DNA of 64,000 nt from an uncultured Algibacter sp. GTDB lineage: Bacteria > Bacteroidota > Bacteroidia > Flavobacteriales > Flavobacteriaceae. Positions 26,772-37,581 of the stretch are shown piece by piece; the stretch's first letter is position 1, and every line of letters begins with the position of its first letter. Location: positions 1 through 64,000 of the forward strand of contig NZ_CANMAU010000001.1 of NCBI RefSeq assembly GCF_947495925.1. The letters run 5' to 3'. A model generated the notes under the pieces. That model did no database searches and was not told the origin of the DNA. It worked only from the letters and a program-made list of their open reading frames with translations. The position numbers were made by a program, and so were the translations under genes.

Positions 26772-27686
26772 TTAATCTCTTAATAAAGGCATTGTGGAGC
26801 AGCGTAATAAACCTTCTTGCTTAGCTATTTCCGAATAAGATACTTCTTCAACTGTAAATCCTTGCTCACGTAACCAATTATTTAATCTTGTAAAATTCTT
26901 TTCTGAAATAATAACATCCTCAGATATTGAAAAAACATTACTAAACATGGCGTACATTTCATCTTTTGAAATTTCAAAAACGTTTTCTTTACCAAAGAAA
27001 CCGCATAACCAGTCATACTCCTTCTCAACCAAAAATCCATTTTTATGAATAATAGCTTTCCCTTTTCCAATAGGCTGAAAACAACAATCTAAGTGCAATG
27101 CATTCTCTTTTGGGTCGGTATTTGATTTCCTTAATTCGAATGATTTAACCGTTTTATCAGGAAACAACTCTTGAATAGCAATTACTGCGTCCATATTTGT
27201 TCGGGCTGTAATAAAATCTGCATAGTTATCTCCGGAATATGTTCCAATAAAAATGTAATCATTCCAAGGCATAACATCTCCTCCTTCTACATGACACTCT
27301 TCAGGCAAAATAACTCGTTTGTCCTTAGCAACTTGGTTCCATATATAATCAATGGCATGAACCTCCTCTTCTCTATGCGGTAGTATATTCGCCTCAATCA
27401 TAATATCATCTATTACAAATGCAATATCTCTAGAGAAAATCTGGTTGCAATCTTTGATGATTTCTGGTCTGTAAACTTTAACATCATACTTCTCAAAAAC
27501 TCGGGCAACAGATTCCATTTCGCGCAACATATCGGCTTCTTTAGGATAAGTACCTGCAAGAATATGCTCTATACTTTTGGGATCGTAGCAATTCTCAATT
27601 TTTGGAGTTGGTCCGTTCTTTTCTGCAGTTCCAAGGACCACAGCCCTTAAACGTGAGACTTCATTCTTTACATTTAAATTCAACAT
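26772..27686 (-). CDS. arginine deiminase/DDAH-like guanidino hydrolase
   Basis: This 304-residue member of the guanidino-modifying enzyme fold has EGGDVMPWND (substrate-binding acids), NALHLDCCFQPIG (catalytic His) and GLLRCSTMPLLRD (catalytic Cys). The last resembles the RCMTxPLxR ending of arginine deiminases and DDAH. It lies directly upstream of ctlX with a 10-base gap, so the two enzymes probably act in sequence: arginine to citrulline, then citrulline to ornithine. Dimethylarginine hydrolase is an alternative. The assignment to arginine is an inference; the fold and catalytic triad are well supported. Confidence 0.78.
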   Translation of the reverse strand: MLNLNVKNEVSRLRAVVLGTAEKNGPTPKIENCYDPKSIEHILAGTYPKEADMLREMESVARVFEKYDVKVYRPEIIKDCNQIFSRDIAFVIDDIMIEANILPHREEEVHAIDYIWNQVAKDKRVILPEECHVEGGDVMPWNDYIFIGTYSGDNYADFITARTNMDAVIAIQELFPDKTVKSFELRKSNTDPKENALHLDCCFQPIGKGKAIIHKNGFLVEKEYDWLCGFFGKENVFEISKDEMYAMFSNVFSISEDVIISEKNFTRLNNWLREQGFTVEEVSYSEIAKQEGLLRCSTMPLLRD

Positions 27687-27771
27687 AAATACGCATTAAA
27701 TGTTTTTAGTTATCGAAGCCAAAACTATGAATAATTATATTATTCTTATATAATATTCATATAAAAAAGAA

Positions 27772-27798
27772 AAGTTTCATGAAAACTTCATGAAACTT
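27772..27798 (-). terminator. intrinsic terminator after gltA
   Basis: On the minus strand, AAGTTTCATGAA and TTCATGAAACTT form a perfect 12-bp stem with a three-base loop, followed by TTTCTTTTTT. It lies 28 bases beyond the gltA stop and insulates it from the hydrolase genes. Confidence 0.88.
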
Positions 27799-27826
27799 AA
27801 CAATTCTTAAAAAATTATATCATTTA

Positions 27827-29113
27827 TTATCTCTCCTCTACTGGAACAAACTTTCTTTCAGTTGCTCCAATATATATTTGTCTTGGCCTTCCAATTGGTT
27901 CTTTACGTAAACGCATTTCTCTCCATTGTGCAATCCAACCAGGTAAACGACCAACAGCAAACATCACCGTAAACATCTCTGTTGGAATTCCCATAGCTCT
28001 ATAGATAATACCAGAATAAAAATCAACATTAGGATAAAGCTTTCTATCCACAAAATATGGATCTTCTAGAGCTTCCTTTTCTAACCCCTTAGCTACTTCT
28101 AAAATAGGATCATCAATTCCTAAATCATGTAATACCTGATCTGCAGCTTTCTTAATAATTTTAGCTCGTGGGTCGAAATTCTTGTATACACGATGACCAA
28201 AGCCCATTAATCTAAAAGGATCACTTTTATCTTTTGCTTTCGCCATATATTTTTTAGTATCGCCACCGTCAGCTTGAATAGCTTCTAACATTTCTAAAAC
28301 GGCCTGATTTGCTCCACCATGAAGCGGACCCCATAATGCAGATATTCCAGCCGAAAGTGATGCAAATAAACCAGCATGAGATGAACCTACAATTCTTACT
28401 GTAGATGTTGAACAATTTTGCTCATGATCTGCGTGTAATATCAATAACTTGTCTAAAGCATCAACTAAAACAGGGTTTTGCACATAGCAGCTATTTGGTC
28501 TTGAAAACATCATCTTTAAAAGATTCTCAACATACCCTAAAGAGTTATCTCCATAATCTAAAGGTTGTCCTTGTTGCTTACGCATAGTCCATGCTACCAA
28601 TACAGGCATTTTCCCAAGTATTCTAACAACAGACTTATACATATCTTCTTCAGAATCTACATTTACCGAAGATGGATTAAATGCTGTTAAAGCACTTGTT
28701 AAAGAAGAAATAACTCCCATTGGATGTGCAGCCTTAGGAAAAGCATCTAAAATCTTCTTAATATCTTCATCTACAGCTGACTCCGCTTTAATATCATCAT
28801 GAAACTTATCATTCTGTTCTTTCGTAGGTAATTCTCCAAAGATTAGTAAATATGCTACTTCCAAAAAGTCAACTTTATCAGCAACATCCTCTATAGAATA
28901 ACCACGATATCTTAAAATACCTTTTTCACCATCTAAAAACGTTATAGCACTTTCACAGGAACCCGTATTCTTAAACCCTGGGTCAACTGTAATAACACCA
29001 TTTGTAGAAGCTCTTAATTTAGAAATATCAATTGCAACTTCATTTTCAGTCCCTTCAACTAAAGGAAACTCATACTTTTTACCATCAATCTCAATTGTAG
29101 CTGTATTTGCCAT
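27827..29113 (-). CDS. gltA: citrate synthase
   Basis: Citrate synthase condenses acetyl-CoA and oxaloacetate at the entry of the TCA cycle. The 428-residue length matches the long hexameric type II form of Gram-negative bacteria. Conserved elements seen are LHADHEQNCST (first catalytic His region), GPLHGGANQAVLEML (second), FGHRVYKNFDPRA, and YPNVDFYSGII with the catalytic Asp. The N-terminal beta-domain (VEGTENEVAIDISKLR...VTVDPGFKNT) typical of type II is present. It is bounded by terminators on both sides and so forms a single-gene unit. Confidence 0.97.
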   Translation of the reverse strand: MANTATIEIDGKKYEFPLVEGTENEVAIDISKLRASTNGVITVDPGFKNTGSCESAITFLDGEKGILRYRGYSIEDVADKVDFLEVAYLLIFGELPTKEQNDKFHDDIKAESAVDEDIKKILDAFPKAAHPMGVISSLTSALTAFNPSSVNVDSEEDMYKSVVRILGKMPVLVAWTMRKQQGQPLDYGDNSLGYVENLLKMMFSRPNSCYVQNPVLVDALDKLLILHADHEQNCSTSTVRIVGSSHAGLFASLSAGISALWGPLHGGANQAVLEMLEAIQADGGDTKKYMAKAKDKSDPFRLMGFGHRVYKNFDPRAKIIKKAADQVLHDLGIDDPILEVAKGLEKEALEDPYFVDRKLYPNVDFYSGIIYRAMGIPTEMFTVMFAVGRLPGWIAQWREMRLRKEPIGRPRQIYIGATERKFVPVEER

Positions 29114-29235
29114 ATGTTTTTTCGTGAATTTATGTTATTTTTTGCGGAACGCTAAATTACGAAATATCACCCTATTTTTAAAGATTATTCCGAATGATTT
29201 AATCAATTAATAGATTATCATAATTAATAGCAAAT

Positions 29236-29269
29236 AAAAAAGCGATTATTAAAAAATAACCGCTTTTTT
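29236..29269 (-). terminator. intrinsic terminator after eno
   Basis: On the minus strand AAAAAAGCGGTTATT pairs with AATAATCGCTTTTTT (one G-T wobble) around a TTTT loop, with the T tract built into the right arm. It lies 21 bases past the eno stop. Confidence 0.85.
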
Positions 29270-29290
29270 GTAATAAAACTTAATTAGTTT

Positions 29291-30589
<1,299 letters not shown>

Positions 30590-30614
30590 TTATTTTAAAT
30601 CTTTTAAATTACTT

Positions 30615-30622
30615 CAAATTTA
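30615..30622 (-). promoter_or_regulatory. -7 promoter box for eno
   Basis: TAAATTTG on the minus strand is a perfect TAnnTTTG, 31 bases before the eno ATG. A TTG at proper spacing is not obvious (a TTTAAG lies about there), so the -33 element would be weak. Confidence 0.55.
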
Positions 30623-30739
30623 CGGCTAAATCTTGTCTTATCTTAAATGTTTCCTTAGAAATTAAAGAAATAACATCTATAACGTTTTAGTAAAAAAACC
30701 TCAATAATAGCCGTATATTAATGAAGTTTAAATAGGAAA

Positions 30740-31843
30740 TTATTTCTTAATATTCTCGATAAACTGATCGAACAAATATGACGAATCGTGTGGTCCCGGA
30801 CTTGCTTCTGGATGATATTGTACAGAAAAAACGTTTTTGTTTTTCATGGCTAATCCTGCAACAGTGTTATCATTTAAATGCACATGAGTCACTTCTAAAT
30901 CCGGGTTTGCTTCGGCGTCTTCTCTATTTACAGCAAAACCATGATTTTGAGATGTAATTTCACCTTTTCCTGTAATCATATTTTTTACTGGGTGATTAAT
31001 ACCTCTATGCCCATTATGCATTTTATAGGTTGACACACCATTAGCACGTGCTATAACTTGATGTCCTAAACAAATACCAAATAGCGGTAGATTTCTTTTT
31101 ATAATCTCTTTAGCCACTTCCTGGGCTTCAACCAGTGGTTCTGGATCTCCAGGCCCGTTTGATAAAAAGTACCCATCTGGGTTAAATGCTTCCAAATCTT
31201 CAAACTTAGAATTATATGGAAACACTTTTATATATGCATCTCTACTTGCAATATTTCTTAAGATATTTTTCTTAATACCTATATCCAAAGCAGCTACTTT
31301 ATATGTCGCATTTTCATCACCAAAATAGTAAGGTTCTTTTGTGGATACTTTCGAAGCTAACTCCAAGCCTTTCATATTAGGTACTTCGGCTAGTTGTTTC
31401 TTTAAACCTTCAACATTATCAACATCTGTAGAGATCACAGCATTCATAGCTCCATGATCTCTTATATAACTTACTAAAGCACGAGTATCAACATCTGATA
31501 TTGCTAATAGATTATTATTATCCAGAAATTCTTCTAAAGATGCGTCTGCATCGTCTCTCGAATAATCATAACTAAAATTTTTAACGATGAGTCCAGCAAT
31601 TTTAATTGAATCAGATTCCACTTCGTCAGCATTGGTTCCATAGTTCCCAATATGTGCATTAGTAGCAACCATTAACTGCCCGAAATATGAAGGATCTGTA
31701 AATATTTCTTGGTAACCCGTCATACCAGTATTAAAACAAACTTCTCCAAAAGAAGTACCTTGTTTATTCCCGACTGCTTTACCGTAAAAAATAGTCCCAT
31801 CTGCAAGTAATACGATGGCTTTTTGTCTTTTTTGATATTTCAT
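30740..31843 (-). CDS. carA: carbamoyl-phosphate synthase small (glutaminase) subunit
   Basis: CarA hydrolyses glutamine to supply ammonia to CarB for carbamoyl phosphate, used in arginine and pyrimidine synthesis. The class I glutamine amidotransferase triad is seen in FGICLGHQVIA (nucleophilic Cys) and SVQYHPEASPGPHD (His-x-Glu). The N-terminal CPSase_sm_chain domain begins AIVLLADGTIFYGKAVG. 367 residues is the usual length. carB is not in the window. It follows the rplQ terminator and therefore needs its own promoter in the 84-bp gap. Confidence 0.97.
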   Translation of the reverse strand: MKYQKRQKAIVLLADGTIFYGKAVGNKQGTSFGEVCFNTGMTGYQEIFTDPSYFGQLMVATNAHIGNYGTNADEVESDSIKIAGLIVKNFSYDYSRDDADASLEEFLDNNNLLAISDVDTRALVSYIRDHGAMNAVISTDVDNVEGLKKQLAEVPNMKGLELASKVSTKEPYYFGDENATYKVAALDIGIKKNILRNIASRDAYIKVFPYNSKFEDLEAFNPDGYFLSNGPGDPEPLVEAQEVAKEIIKRNLPLFGICLGHQVIARANGVSTYKMHNGHRGINHPVKNMITGKGEITSQNHGFAVNREDAEANPDLEVTHVHLNDNTVAGLAMKNKNVFSVQYHPEASPGPHDSSYLFDQFIENIKK

Positions 31844-31877
31844 TCTAAAAAAAAGTTTTACAAAATTGCATAAAAAA

Positions 31878-31904
31878 AAGGATAAACTAAAATAGTTTAT
31901 CCTT
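31878..31904 (-). terminator. intrinsic terminator of the ribosomal protein cluster, after rplQ
   Basis: On the minus strand AAGGATAAACTA and TAGTTTATCCTT form a perfect 12-bp stem with a TTT loop, followed by a run of T (TTTTTTTTATG, part of it inside the stem end). It lies 23 bases beyond rplQ and ends the S10-spc-alpha cluster. Confidence 0.93.
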
Positions 31905-31927
31905 AATATATTAAATGCTTATTAACA

Positions 31928-32401
31928 TTATTCTTCTTCGTTTGATGCTTGAGTTTCAACTGGAGCAGCTACAGCAGGTTTAGTACCACCTCTTCTACTT
32001 CTTCTAGTTGTTTTCTTCTTAGCTTTCTCAGCGTTATAGATTTCGTTGTAATCAACTAATTCTATCATTGCCATATCAGCGTTATCACCTAAACGATTAC
32101 CTAATTTAATAATTCTAGTATAACCTCCTGGTCTGTCACCAATTTTTACAGCAACATCTCTAAACAATTCAGTTACAGCATCTTTTTGTCTTAAACTAGC
32201 CATAACAATTCTTCTGTTGTGCGTTGTATCAACTTTAGACTTTGTAATCATAGGCTCCACAAATTGTTTTAAAGCTTTTGCCTTAGCAACAGTTGTATTA
32301 ATACGCTTATGCTCAATTAATGAACATGCCATATTTGCCAACATTGCTTTTCTGTGAGCAGTTTTTCTACCTAAGTGGTTTACTTTTTTTCCGTGTCTCA
32401 T
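31928..32401 (-). CDS. rplQ: 50S ribosomal protein L17
   Basis: L17 is a large-subunit protein near the exit tunnel. The first 120 residues are the standard fold ([48 protein letters not shown]). A C-terminal tail of about 35 residues follows, first basic ([12 protein letters not shown]) then acidic (ASNEEE); such a tail is common in Bacteroidota but absent from the 127-residue E. coli protein. It is the last gene of the cluster, 59 bases after rpoA, and directly before the terminator. Confidence 0.97.
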   Translation of the reverse strand: MRHGKKVNHLGRKTAHRKAMLANMACSLIEHKRINTTVAKAKALKQFVEPMITKSKVDTTHNRRIVMASLRQKDAVTELFRDVAVKIGDRPGGYTRIIKLGNRLGDNADMAMIELVDYNEIYNAEKAKKKTTRRSRRGGTKPAVAAPVETQASNEEE

Positions 32402-32460
32402 GACCTTTGTTTTATCATCTTGCTACCAAACTCGTTTATCGAGGAGCAAAATATGATTAA

Positions 32461-33453
32461 TTAATCTTTATCTAATTTATATTTACTTAAATCCATTCCG
32501 AAGTTTAAACCTTTAACATTAACCAGCTCTTCTAGCTCAGTTAAAGACTTTTTACCAAAGTTTCTGAATTTCATTAAATCATTTTTATTGAATGATACTA
32601 AGTCTCCTAAAGTATCAACTTCAGCAGCTTTTAAACAGTTAAGCGCACGAACAGATAAATCCATATCGATAAGCTTTGTTTTAAGCAACTGTCTCATATG
32701 AAGTGATTCTTCATCATAAGTTTCAGTTTGTGCAATTTCATCAGCTTCTAAAGTGATACGTTCATCAGAGAATAACATGAAATGATGAATAAGTGTTTTA
32801 GCGCCTTCTGTTAAAGCATCTTGAGGTGTAATAGATCCATCAGTAATGATTTCAAAAACTAATTTTTCGTAATCAGTCTTTTGCTCAACACGATAGTTCT
32901 CAATGCTATACTTAACATTTTTTATTGGAGTATATACTGAATCAGTAAAAATAGTTCCTATTGGCGCAGAAGCTTTTTTGTTTTCTTCAGCAGGAACGTA
33001 TCCTCTACCTTTTTCAATAGTAATTTCCATATTAAAATTAACTTTAGGATCTAAGTTACAGATAACTAATTCTGTATTTAATACTTGGAATCCTGAAATA
33101 AATTTTTGAAAATCTCCAGCTGTAATTCTTTCTTGACCAGATATTGAAATAGAAATTGACTCATTATCTATATCTTCAATTTGTCTTTTAAAACGTACTT
33201 GCTTTAAGTTTAAGATGATTTCTGTTACATCCTCCACTACTCCAGCAATTGCCGAAAATTCATGATCTACACCTTCTATTCTAACCGATGTAATTGCAAA
33301 TCCTTCTAAAGAAGATAACAAAACTCTTCTTAACGCATTACCTACTGTTAAACCGTAACCTGGTTCTAATGGTCTGAATTCGAATTTACCTTCGAAATCA
33401 GTAGAATCAATCATGATTACTTTGTCGGGCTTTTGAAAATTAAATACTGCCAT
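32461..33453 (-). CDS. rpoA: RNA polymerase alpha subunit
   Basis: The alpha subunit dimer nucleates RNA polymerase assembly. The N-terminal domain shows [25 protein letters not shown] and the assembly region. A linker leads to the alpha-CTD (about 250-330) with the helix-hairpin-helix [41 protein letters not shown], which contacts DNA and activators. The 330 residues are complete. It sits in the conserved rpsD-rpoA-rplQ order, 95 bases downstream of rpsD. Confidence 0.98.
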   Translation of the reverse strand: MAVFNFQKPDKVIMIDSTDFEGKFEFRPLEPGYGLTVGNALRRVLLSSLEGFAITSVRIEGVDHEFSAIAGVVEDVTEIILNLKQVRFKRQIEDIDNESISISISGQERITAGDFQKFISGFQVLNTELVICNLDPKVNFNMEITIEKGRGYVPAEENKKASAPIGTIFTDSVYTPIKNVKYSIENYRVEQKTDYEKLVFEIITDGSITPQDALTEGAKTLIHHFMLFSDERITLEADEIAQTETYDEESLHMRQLLKTKLIDMDLSVRALNCLKAAEVDTLGDLVSFNKNDLMKFRNFGKKSLTELEELVNVKGLNFGMDLSKYKLDKD

Positions 33454-33548
33454 ATTGTTCTTCGTTTTAATTGTTATTTAGTTGCGCGGTCTATAAGTTT
33501 GAAGAAGACTAATAAACCCTTTGGCCAAATACCAATATGATTAATATA

Positions 33549-34154
33549 TTATTTAGAGTATAATTCTACGATGAATTGTTCGTTTATGTTTTCTGGAATT
33601 TGAATTCTAGCAGGAACTGAAACATAAGTCCCTTGCTTAGTATCACTATTCCAAGTAATCCACTCATAAACAGTACTTGAGTTAGAAAGTGATCTTTCAA
33701 TAGCCTCAAGTGATTTTGACTTTTCTCTTACAGCTACAACATCTCCAGCTTTTAAAGAATAAGAAGGAATGTTTACCAATTCCCCATTTACAGTAATGTG
33801 CCTGTGAGATACCAATTGTCTTGCACCACTTCTAGTTGGAGCAATTCCCATTCTGAATACCACGTTATCTAATCTAGACTCACATAATTGCAAAAGCACC
33901 TCACCAGTAATCCCTTGTGCCGCTCTTGCTTTTTTAAATAAACCTCTAAATTGACGCTCTAAGATACCATATGTATACTTAGCTTTTTGCTTCTCTTGAA
34001 GTTGAATTGCATATTCAGATTTTTTTCCACGTCTTCTGTTGTTACCATGTTGACCTGGAGGGTAATTTCTTTTTTCGAAAGATTTATCTTCTCCGAAGAT
34101 AGCCTCGCCAAATTTACGAGCTATTTTAGTTTTAGGACCAGTATATCTTGCCAT
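33549..34154 (-). CDS. rpsD: 30S ribosomal protein S4
   Basis: S4 is a primary 16S-binding protein that starts assembly of the 30S body. It opens [21 protein letters not shown] and has the S4 RNA-binding domain [34 protein letters not shown]. It is the zinc-free form, as the N-terminal cysteine cluster is missing. A terminator and a fresh promoter precede it, so the rpsD-rpoA-rplQ unit can be transcribed independently. Its leader of about 100 bases has possible stem-loops, as would fit autoregulation by S4. Confidence 0.98.
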   Translation of the reverse strand: MARYTGPKTKIARKFGEAIFGEDKSFEKRNYPPGQHGNNRRRGKKSEYAIQLQEKQKAKYTYGILERQFRGLFKKARAAQGITGEVLLQLCESRLDNVVFRMGIAPTRSGARQLVSHRHITVNGELVNIPSYSLKAGDVVAVREKSKSLEAIERSLSNSSTVYEWITWNSDTKQGTYVSVPARIQIPENINEQFIVELYSK

Positions 34155-34252
34155 TTTAAATTTGTTTTGAGAGTGATTATGAATTAAGGTCTTAATCTTA
34201 TCCTTCGATAATCGTTGATCTCTCGTTAATACTTGTTATTTTTTTCAGTTTG
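34155..34252 (-). promoter_or_regulatory. structured 5' leader of rpsD
   Basis: Between the -7 box and the rpsD start, the minus-strand transcript can pair GATTAT with ATAATC, enclosing an inner ATTAAG/CTTAAT hairpin with a two-base loop. S4 represses its own operon through a leader structure in E. coli and Bacillus. Whether this leader does the same is inference from position. Confidence 0.35.
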
Positions 34253-34260
34253 CAAATTTA
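34253..34260 (-). promoter_or_regulatory. -7 box of an internal promoter before rpsD
   Basis: TAAATTTG followed by CAAAC on the minus strand matches TAnnTTTG exactly and lies just after the internal terminator. The -33 part is not a clean TTG. It would start transcription of rpsD-rpoA-rplQ about 100 bases upstream of rpsD. Confidence 0.58.
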
Positions 34261-34267
34261 TACAAAA

Positions 34268-34302
34268 AATTAATACCATCTATATAACAGATGATATTAA
34301 TT
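34268..34302 (-). terminator. internal terminator between rpsK and rpsD
   Basis: On the minus strand AATTAATATCATCT pairs with AGATGGTATTAATT (one T-G wobble) around a seven-base loop, followed by TTTTG. This AT-rich stem of 14 pairs may be a partial terminator that lowers read-through from the upstream ribosomal genes. Confidence 0.7.
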
Positions 34303-34342
34303 CTTGCTTTGCATTATTCTAATCGCGCTATCTTAAAGGCGA

Positions 34343-34726
34343 TTAAACTCTTCTTCTTTTTGGTGGACGACATCCATTATGTGGTAATGGCGTAACATCA
34401 ATAATTTCTGTTACTTCAATTCCCGCATTGTGAATAGAACGAATAGCAGATTCTCTACCATTTCCAGGCCCTTTAACATAAACCTTTACTTTTTTCAATC
34501 CAGCTTCTGATGCCACAGCTGCAGCATCTTCAGCAGCCAATTGAGCAGCGTAAGGCGTATTTTTCTTTGAACCTCTGAATCCCATCTTACCAGCAGAAGA
34601 CCATGAAATTACGTCTCCTTTTTTATTAGTAAGCGAAATAATGATATTATTGAAAGAAGCTGTTACATGCGCCTCTCCAACAGAATCAACAATTACTTTA
34701 CGTTTTTTTGTGCTTGTCTTTGCCAT
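34343..34726 (-). CDS. rpsK: 30S ribosomal protein S11
   Basis: S11 forms part of the 30S platform near the mRNA exit. It is recognised from [34 protein letters not shown] and the invariant C-terminus [19 protein letters not shown]. The 127 residues are complete. It follows rpsM after a 107-bp gap containing a short TAGTCTTTAGTCTTTAG direct repeat, and is the last gene before the internal terminator. Confidence 0.98.
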   Translation of the reverse strand: MAKTSTKKRKVIVDSVGEAHVTASFNNIIISLTNKKGDVISWSSAGKMGFRGSKKNTPYAAQLAAEDAAAVASEAGLKKVKVYVKGPGNGRESAIRSIHNAGIEVTEIIDVTPLPHNGCRPPKRRRV

Positions 34727-34833
34727 ATTTTCTAGTGCTTAGTATTAGTGATAGTCGCTAGAATCCTAAACCGTAATTTCAAACAGATTCCTTCCAACGT
34801 CTAAAGACTAAAGACTAAATTAATTGTTATTAA

Positions 34834-35202
34834 TTATGCTTTCTTCTTGTTAGCAACAGTTTTTCTTCTACCTTTTCTGGTTCTAGAGTTGTTTTTAGTA
34901 CGTTGACCTCTTAATGGTAAACCAGATCTGTGACGAATTCCTCTGTAACATCCAATATCCATCAATCGCTTAATGTTTAATTGTGTTTCAGAACGTAATT
35001 CACCTTCGATAGTAAAAGCTCCTACAGCTTCACGAATTCCGCTAATCTCATCATCCGTCCAGTCTTGAACTTTAGTACTTTCATCAACTTTAGCTGTTGC
35101 TAAAATTTCTTGAGCTCTACTTCTACCTATTCCGTAGATATAAGTTAAAGAAATTACTCCTCTTTTGTTTTTTGGTATGTCTACACCTGCAATTCTTGCC
35201 AT
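34834..35202 (-). CDS. rpsM: 30S ribosomal protein S13
   Basis: S13 sits in the 30S head and contacts the P-site tRNA and the 50S subunit. [26 protein letters not shown] and the basic tail [33 protein letters not shown] identify it. 122 residues is normal. It starts two bases after the rpmJ stop. Confidence 0.98.
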   Translation of the reverse strand: MARIAGVDIPKNKRGVISLTYIYGIGRSRAQEILATAKVDESTKVQDWTDDEISGIREAVGAFTIEGELRSETQLNIKRLMDIGCYRGIRHRSGLPLRGQRTKNNSRTRKGRRKTVANKKKA

Positions 35203-35204
35203 AA

Positions 35205-35321
35205 TTACCCTTGTCTTTGTTTAAATCTAGGATTCTTTTTGTTTATCACGTAAAGTCTGCCTTTTCTACGCACAATTTTACAATCTGCGCTTCTTTTTTT
35301 AACTGATGCTCTTACTTTCAT
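35205..35321 (-). CDS. rpmJ: 50S ribosomal protein L36, zinc-free form (not in the ORF track)
   Basis: Reading the minus strand from ATG at 35321 gives 38 residues ([20 protein letters not shown]...NPRFKQRQG) ending in TAA at 35205. This is L36, the smallest large-subunit protein, too short for the ORF track. Of the four usual zinc ligands (Cys, Cys, Cys, His) only one Cys is kept: the others are Ser, Asn and Phe at the matching places, so it should not bind zinc. It fits exactly between infA (gap of four bases) and rpsM (gap of two). Confidence 0.97.
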   Translation of the reverse strand: MKVRASVKKRSADCKIVRRKGRLYVINKKNPRFKQRQG

Positions 35322-35325
35322 CTTG

Positions 35326-35541
35326 TTAGTATCTATAAGTTATTCGAGCCTTAGATAAATCATAAGGACTCATTTCTAATTTTACTTTATCCCCTGGTAA
35401 TAATTTAATATAATGCATACGCATCTTACCCGAGATATGAGCAGTCACAATGTGACCATTTTCTAATTCAACACGAAACATAGCATTCGATAATGCCTCT
35501 ATAATTGTTCCGTCTTGCTCTATTGCTGCTTGTTTTGCCAT
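35326..35541 (-). CDS. infA: translation initiation factor IF-1
   Basis: IF-1 blocks the A site during initiation. The 71-residue OB-fold protein is recognised from [46 protein letters not shown]. It lies directly after secY, with 10 bases between. The adk and map genes found between secY and infA in many other bacteria are absent here. Confidence 0.98.
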   Translation of the reverse strand: MAKQAAIEQDGTIIEALSNAMFRVELENGHIVTAHISGKMRMHYIKLLPGDKVKLEMSPYDLSKARITYRY

Positions 35542-35551
35542 AGTATAATAA

Positions 35552-36907
35552 TTAAGCTACTGCTTTTCTATTTTTACCTGTTTTCATCAAACCATCATAG
35601 TGTCTATTCAACAAATAAGAGTTTATTTGTTGCATAGTATCAATTGCAACTCCAACCATAATTAATAACGAAGTACCTCCGAAAAATAAGGCCCATCCTT
35701 GTTGTACTCCCATAAGCTTAACAATAAATGCTGGAAACACAGCAACTAGAGCTAAAAATATAGAACCTGGTAAGGTTATCTGAGACATTATTTTATCTAA
35801 ATATTCAGAAGTTTCAGAACCTGGGCGAATACCTGGAATAAAACCACCACTACGTTTTAAATCGTCCGCCATTTTATTGGTAGGAACTGTTATTGCAGTA
35901 TAGAAATATGTAAATACTATAATCAATAAAGCAAATGTAATGTTGTACCAAAACCCGAACATATCCGAATAATTGGTTTGCATCCAAGCTCCAGCTGCCG
36001 TTTCTTTTAAGAATGAAGATCCTCCAATCCAACTCGGCACAAACATAATAGCTTGAGCAAATATAATTGGCATAACTCCTGAAGCATTAAGCTTCAACGG
36101 AATGTATTGTCTTGACCCTGCCATGGCGCTTTTCTCATAACCACCAGTAGCAGTTCTTCTAGCATATTGTACAGCAATCTTTCTAACTCCCATTACTAAC
36201 ATAATAGAGGCTAAAATGATTACAAACCAGATTACAAATTCAATTAATACCATCATTAAACCACCATTTCCACCACCTTCTAATCTAGTAGCCGCATTTT
36301 GTAAAAATGCTTGAGGTAAAGTAGCAATAATACCAACCATAATTAATAAGGAAATTCCATTACCAATACCTTTATCGGTGATTTTCTCACCTAACCACAT
36401 GGCAAAAATACATCCTGTTACTAAAATAGTTACTGATGAGAAATAGAATAAAAATCCTGTTCCTAATAAAAATGCACTTGAAGGAATACCCAATGCTGGT
36501 AAACTTGCCAAATATCCAGGAGCTTGTAATAAACAAATAGCTATTGTTAACCAACGCGTAATTTGATTTATTTTCTTTTGCCCACTAGCACCTTCTTTTT
36601 GAAGTTTTTGCAAGTAAGGAATAGCTATACCCATTAATTGTACAACAATAGAAGCAGAAATGTAAGGCATTATACCTAGAGCGAAAACCGAAGCATTAGC
36701 AAAGGCGCCACCTGTAAAGGCATTAAGCAAACCTAACAAACCACCGTCTGTCTTTTCTGCCAAGCCTCCTAATTGAGCCGCATCAATACCAGGTAAAACG
36801 ACCTGCGCACCAAAACGGTAAACCAATAACAGACTCAAGGTTACTATGATTCTGTTTCTTAGTTCTTCTATTTTCCAAACATTCTTTATTGATTCTATAA
36901 ATTTCAT
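35552..36907 (-). CDS. secY: protein translocase subunit SecY
   Basis: SecY is the channel of the Sec translocon in the inner membrane. The 451-residue protein has ten hydrophobic segments. Family motifs seen include [47 protein letters not shown] in the middle, and [20 protein letters not shown] close to the end. It is encoded between rplO and infA within the spc part of the cluster, the standard place for secY. Confidence 0.98.
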   Translation of the reverse strand: MKFIESIKNVWKIEELRNRIIVTLSLLLVYRFGAQVVLPGIDAAQLGGLAEKTDGGLLGLLNAFTGGAFANASVFALGIMPYISASIVVQLMGIAIPYLQKLQKEGASGQKKINQITRWLTIAICLLQAPGYLASLPALGIPSSAFLLGTGFLFYFSSVTILVTGCIFAMWLGEKITDKGIGNGISLLIMVGIIATLPQAFLQNAATRLEGGGNGGLMMVLIEFVIWFVIILASIMLVMGVRKIAVQYARRTATGGYEKSAMAGSRQYIPLKLNASGVMPIIFAQAIMFVPSWIGGSSFLKETAAGAWMQTNYSDMFGFWYNITFALLIIVFTYFYTAITVPTNKMADDLKRSGGFIPGIRPGSETSEYLDKIMSQITLPGSIFLALVAVFPAFIVKLMGVQQGWALFFGGTSLLIMVGVAIDTMQQINSYLLNRHYDGLMKTGKNRKAVA

Positions 36908-36921
36908 ACTTATAATAAGTC

Positions 36922-37374
36922 TTATATCGTTACAGCTTCTCCACCTGCAGCTTCAATAGCAGCTTTTGCTGAAGCCGTAAATTTATGAGCAGATACTTTT
37001 AATTTTGCTTTTAATTCACCCCTACCTAAAATTTTAACTAGATCATTCTTTCCAGCTAAACGGTTAGTAAACAATATTTCAAAATCTACGGTATCTTTAA
37101 TTTTCTTATCATCAACCAATTGTTGTAGAGTATCTAAATTGATACCTTGATACTCCACACGGTTGATATTTGTAAAACCAAACTTAGGTACACGTCTTTG
37201 TAGTGGCATTTGACCACCTTCAAATCCTAGCTTCTTAGAATAACCAGAACGAGACTTAGCTCCTTTGTGACCACGAGTTGCCGTACCACCTTTACCAGAA
37301 CCTTGCCCTCTACCTATTCTTTTTCCTTGGCTTTTTACTGAACCTTCTGCAGGTTTTAAATTACTTAAATCCAT
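36922..37374 (-). CDS. rplO: 50S ribosomal protein L15
   Basis: L15 is a late large-subunit assembly protein. The glycine- and basic-rich N-terminus GRGQGSGKGGTATRGHKGAKSRSG and the FEGGQMPLQRRVPKFGF stretch identify it. 150 residues is normal. It starts 16 bases after rpmD and ends 14 bases before secY. Confidence 0.98.
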   Translation of the reverse strand: MDLSNLKPAEGSVKSQGKRIGRGQGSGKGGTATRGHKGAKSRSGYSKKLGFEGGQMPLQRRVPKFGFTNINRVEYQGINLDTLQQLVDDKKIKDTVDFEILFTNRLAGKNDLVKILGRGELKAKLKVSAHKFTASAKAAIEAAGGEAVTI

Positions 37375-37390
37375 TTTTCAGTTTATATTT

Positions 37391-37570
37391 TTAAGCTTCT
37401 TCAACAGAAACTAAATGTGAAACTTTAGCAACCATACCAAGAATATTTGGTGTAGCCTCATGCTCTTTTACTTGACCAATCTTTTTAAGACCTAGAGCTT
37501 CTAAAGTTCTTTTTTGTCTTTGCGTACGATTGATTGCGCTTTTAACTTTCTTTACTTTAATCTTTGCCAT
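37391..37570 (-). CDS. rpmD: 50S ribosomal protein L30 (not in the ORF track)
   Basis: The minus strand from ATG at 37570 encodes 59 residues, MAKIKVKKVKSAINRTQRQK...HLVSVEEA, stopping with TAA at 37391. The motifs KSAINRTQRQKRTLEALGLKKIGQ and TPNILGMVAKVSHLV are those of bacterial L30. It falls in its standard place between rpsE (11-base gap) and rplO, and was omitted from the track only because it is under 60 codons. Confidence 0.97.
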   Translation of the reverse strand: MAKIKVKKVKSAINRTQRQKRTLEALGLKKIGQVKEHEATPNILGMVAKVSHLVSVEEA

Positions 37571-37581
37571 TTCTGTCTATA

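Noticed and set aside
27171-27383. 70-residue plus-strand ORF opposite the deiminase-like gene
   Set aside because: Shadow frame of a conserved enzyme gene.
33520-33529. TTTGGCCAAA palindrome between rpsD and rpoA
   Set aside because: It is a 10-bp palindrome standing alone, with no second copy and no promoter nearby; chance is likely.
34799-34815. Short direct repeat TAGTCTTTAGTCTTTAG between rpsM and rpsK
   Set aside because: Two short copies in AT-rich DNA; no sign of function or of expansion.
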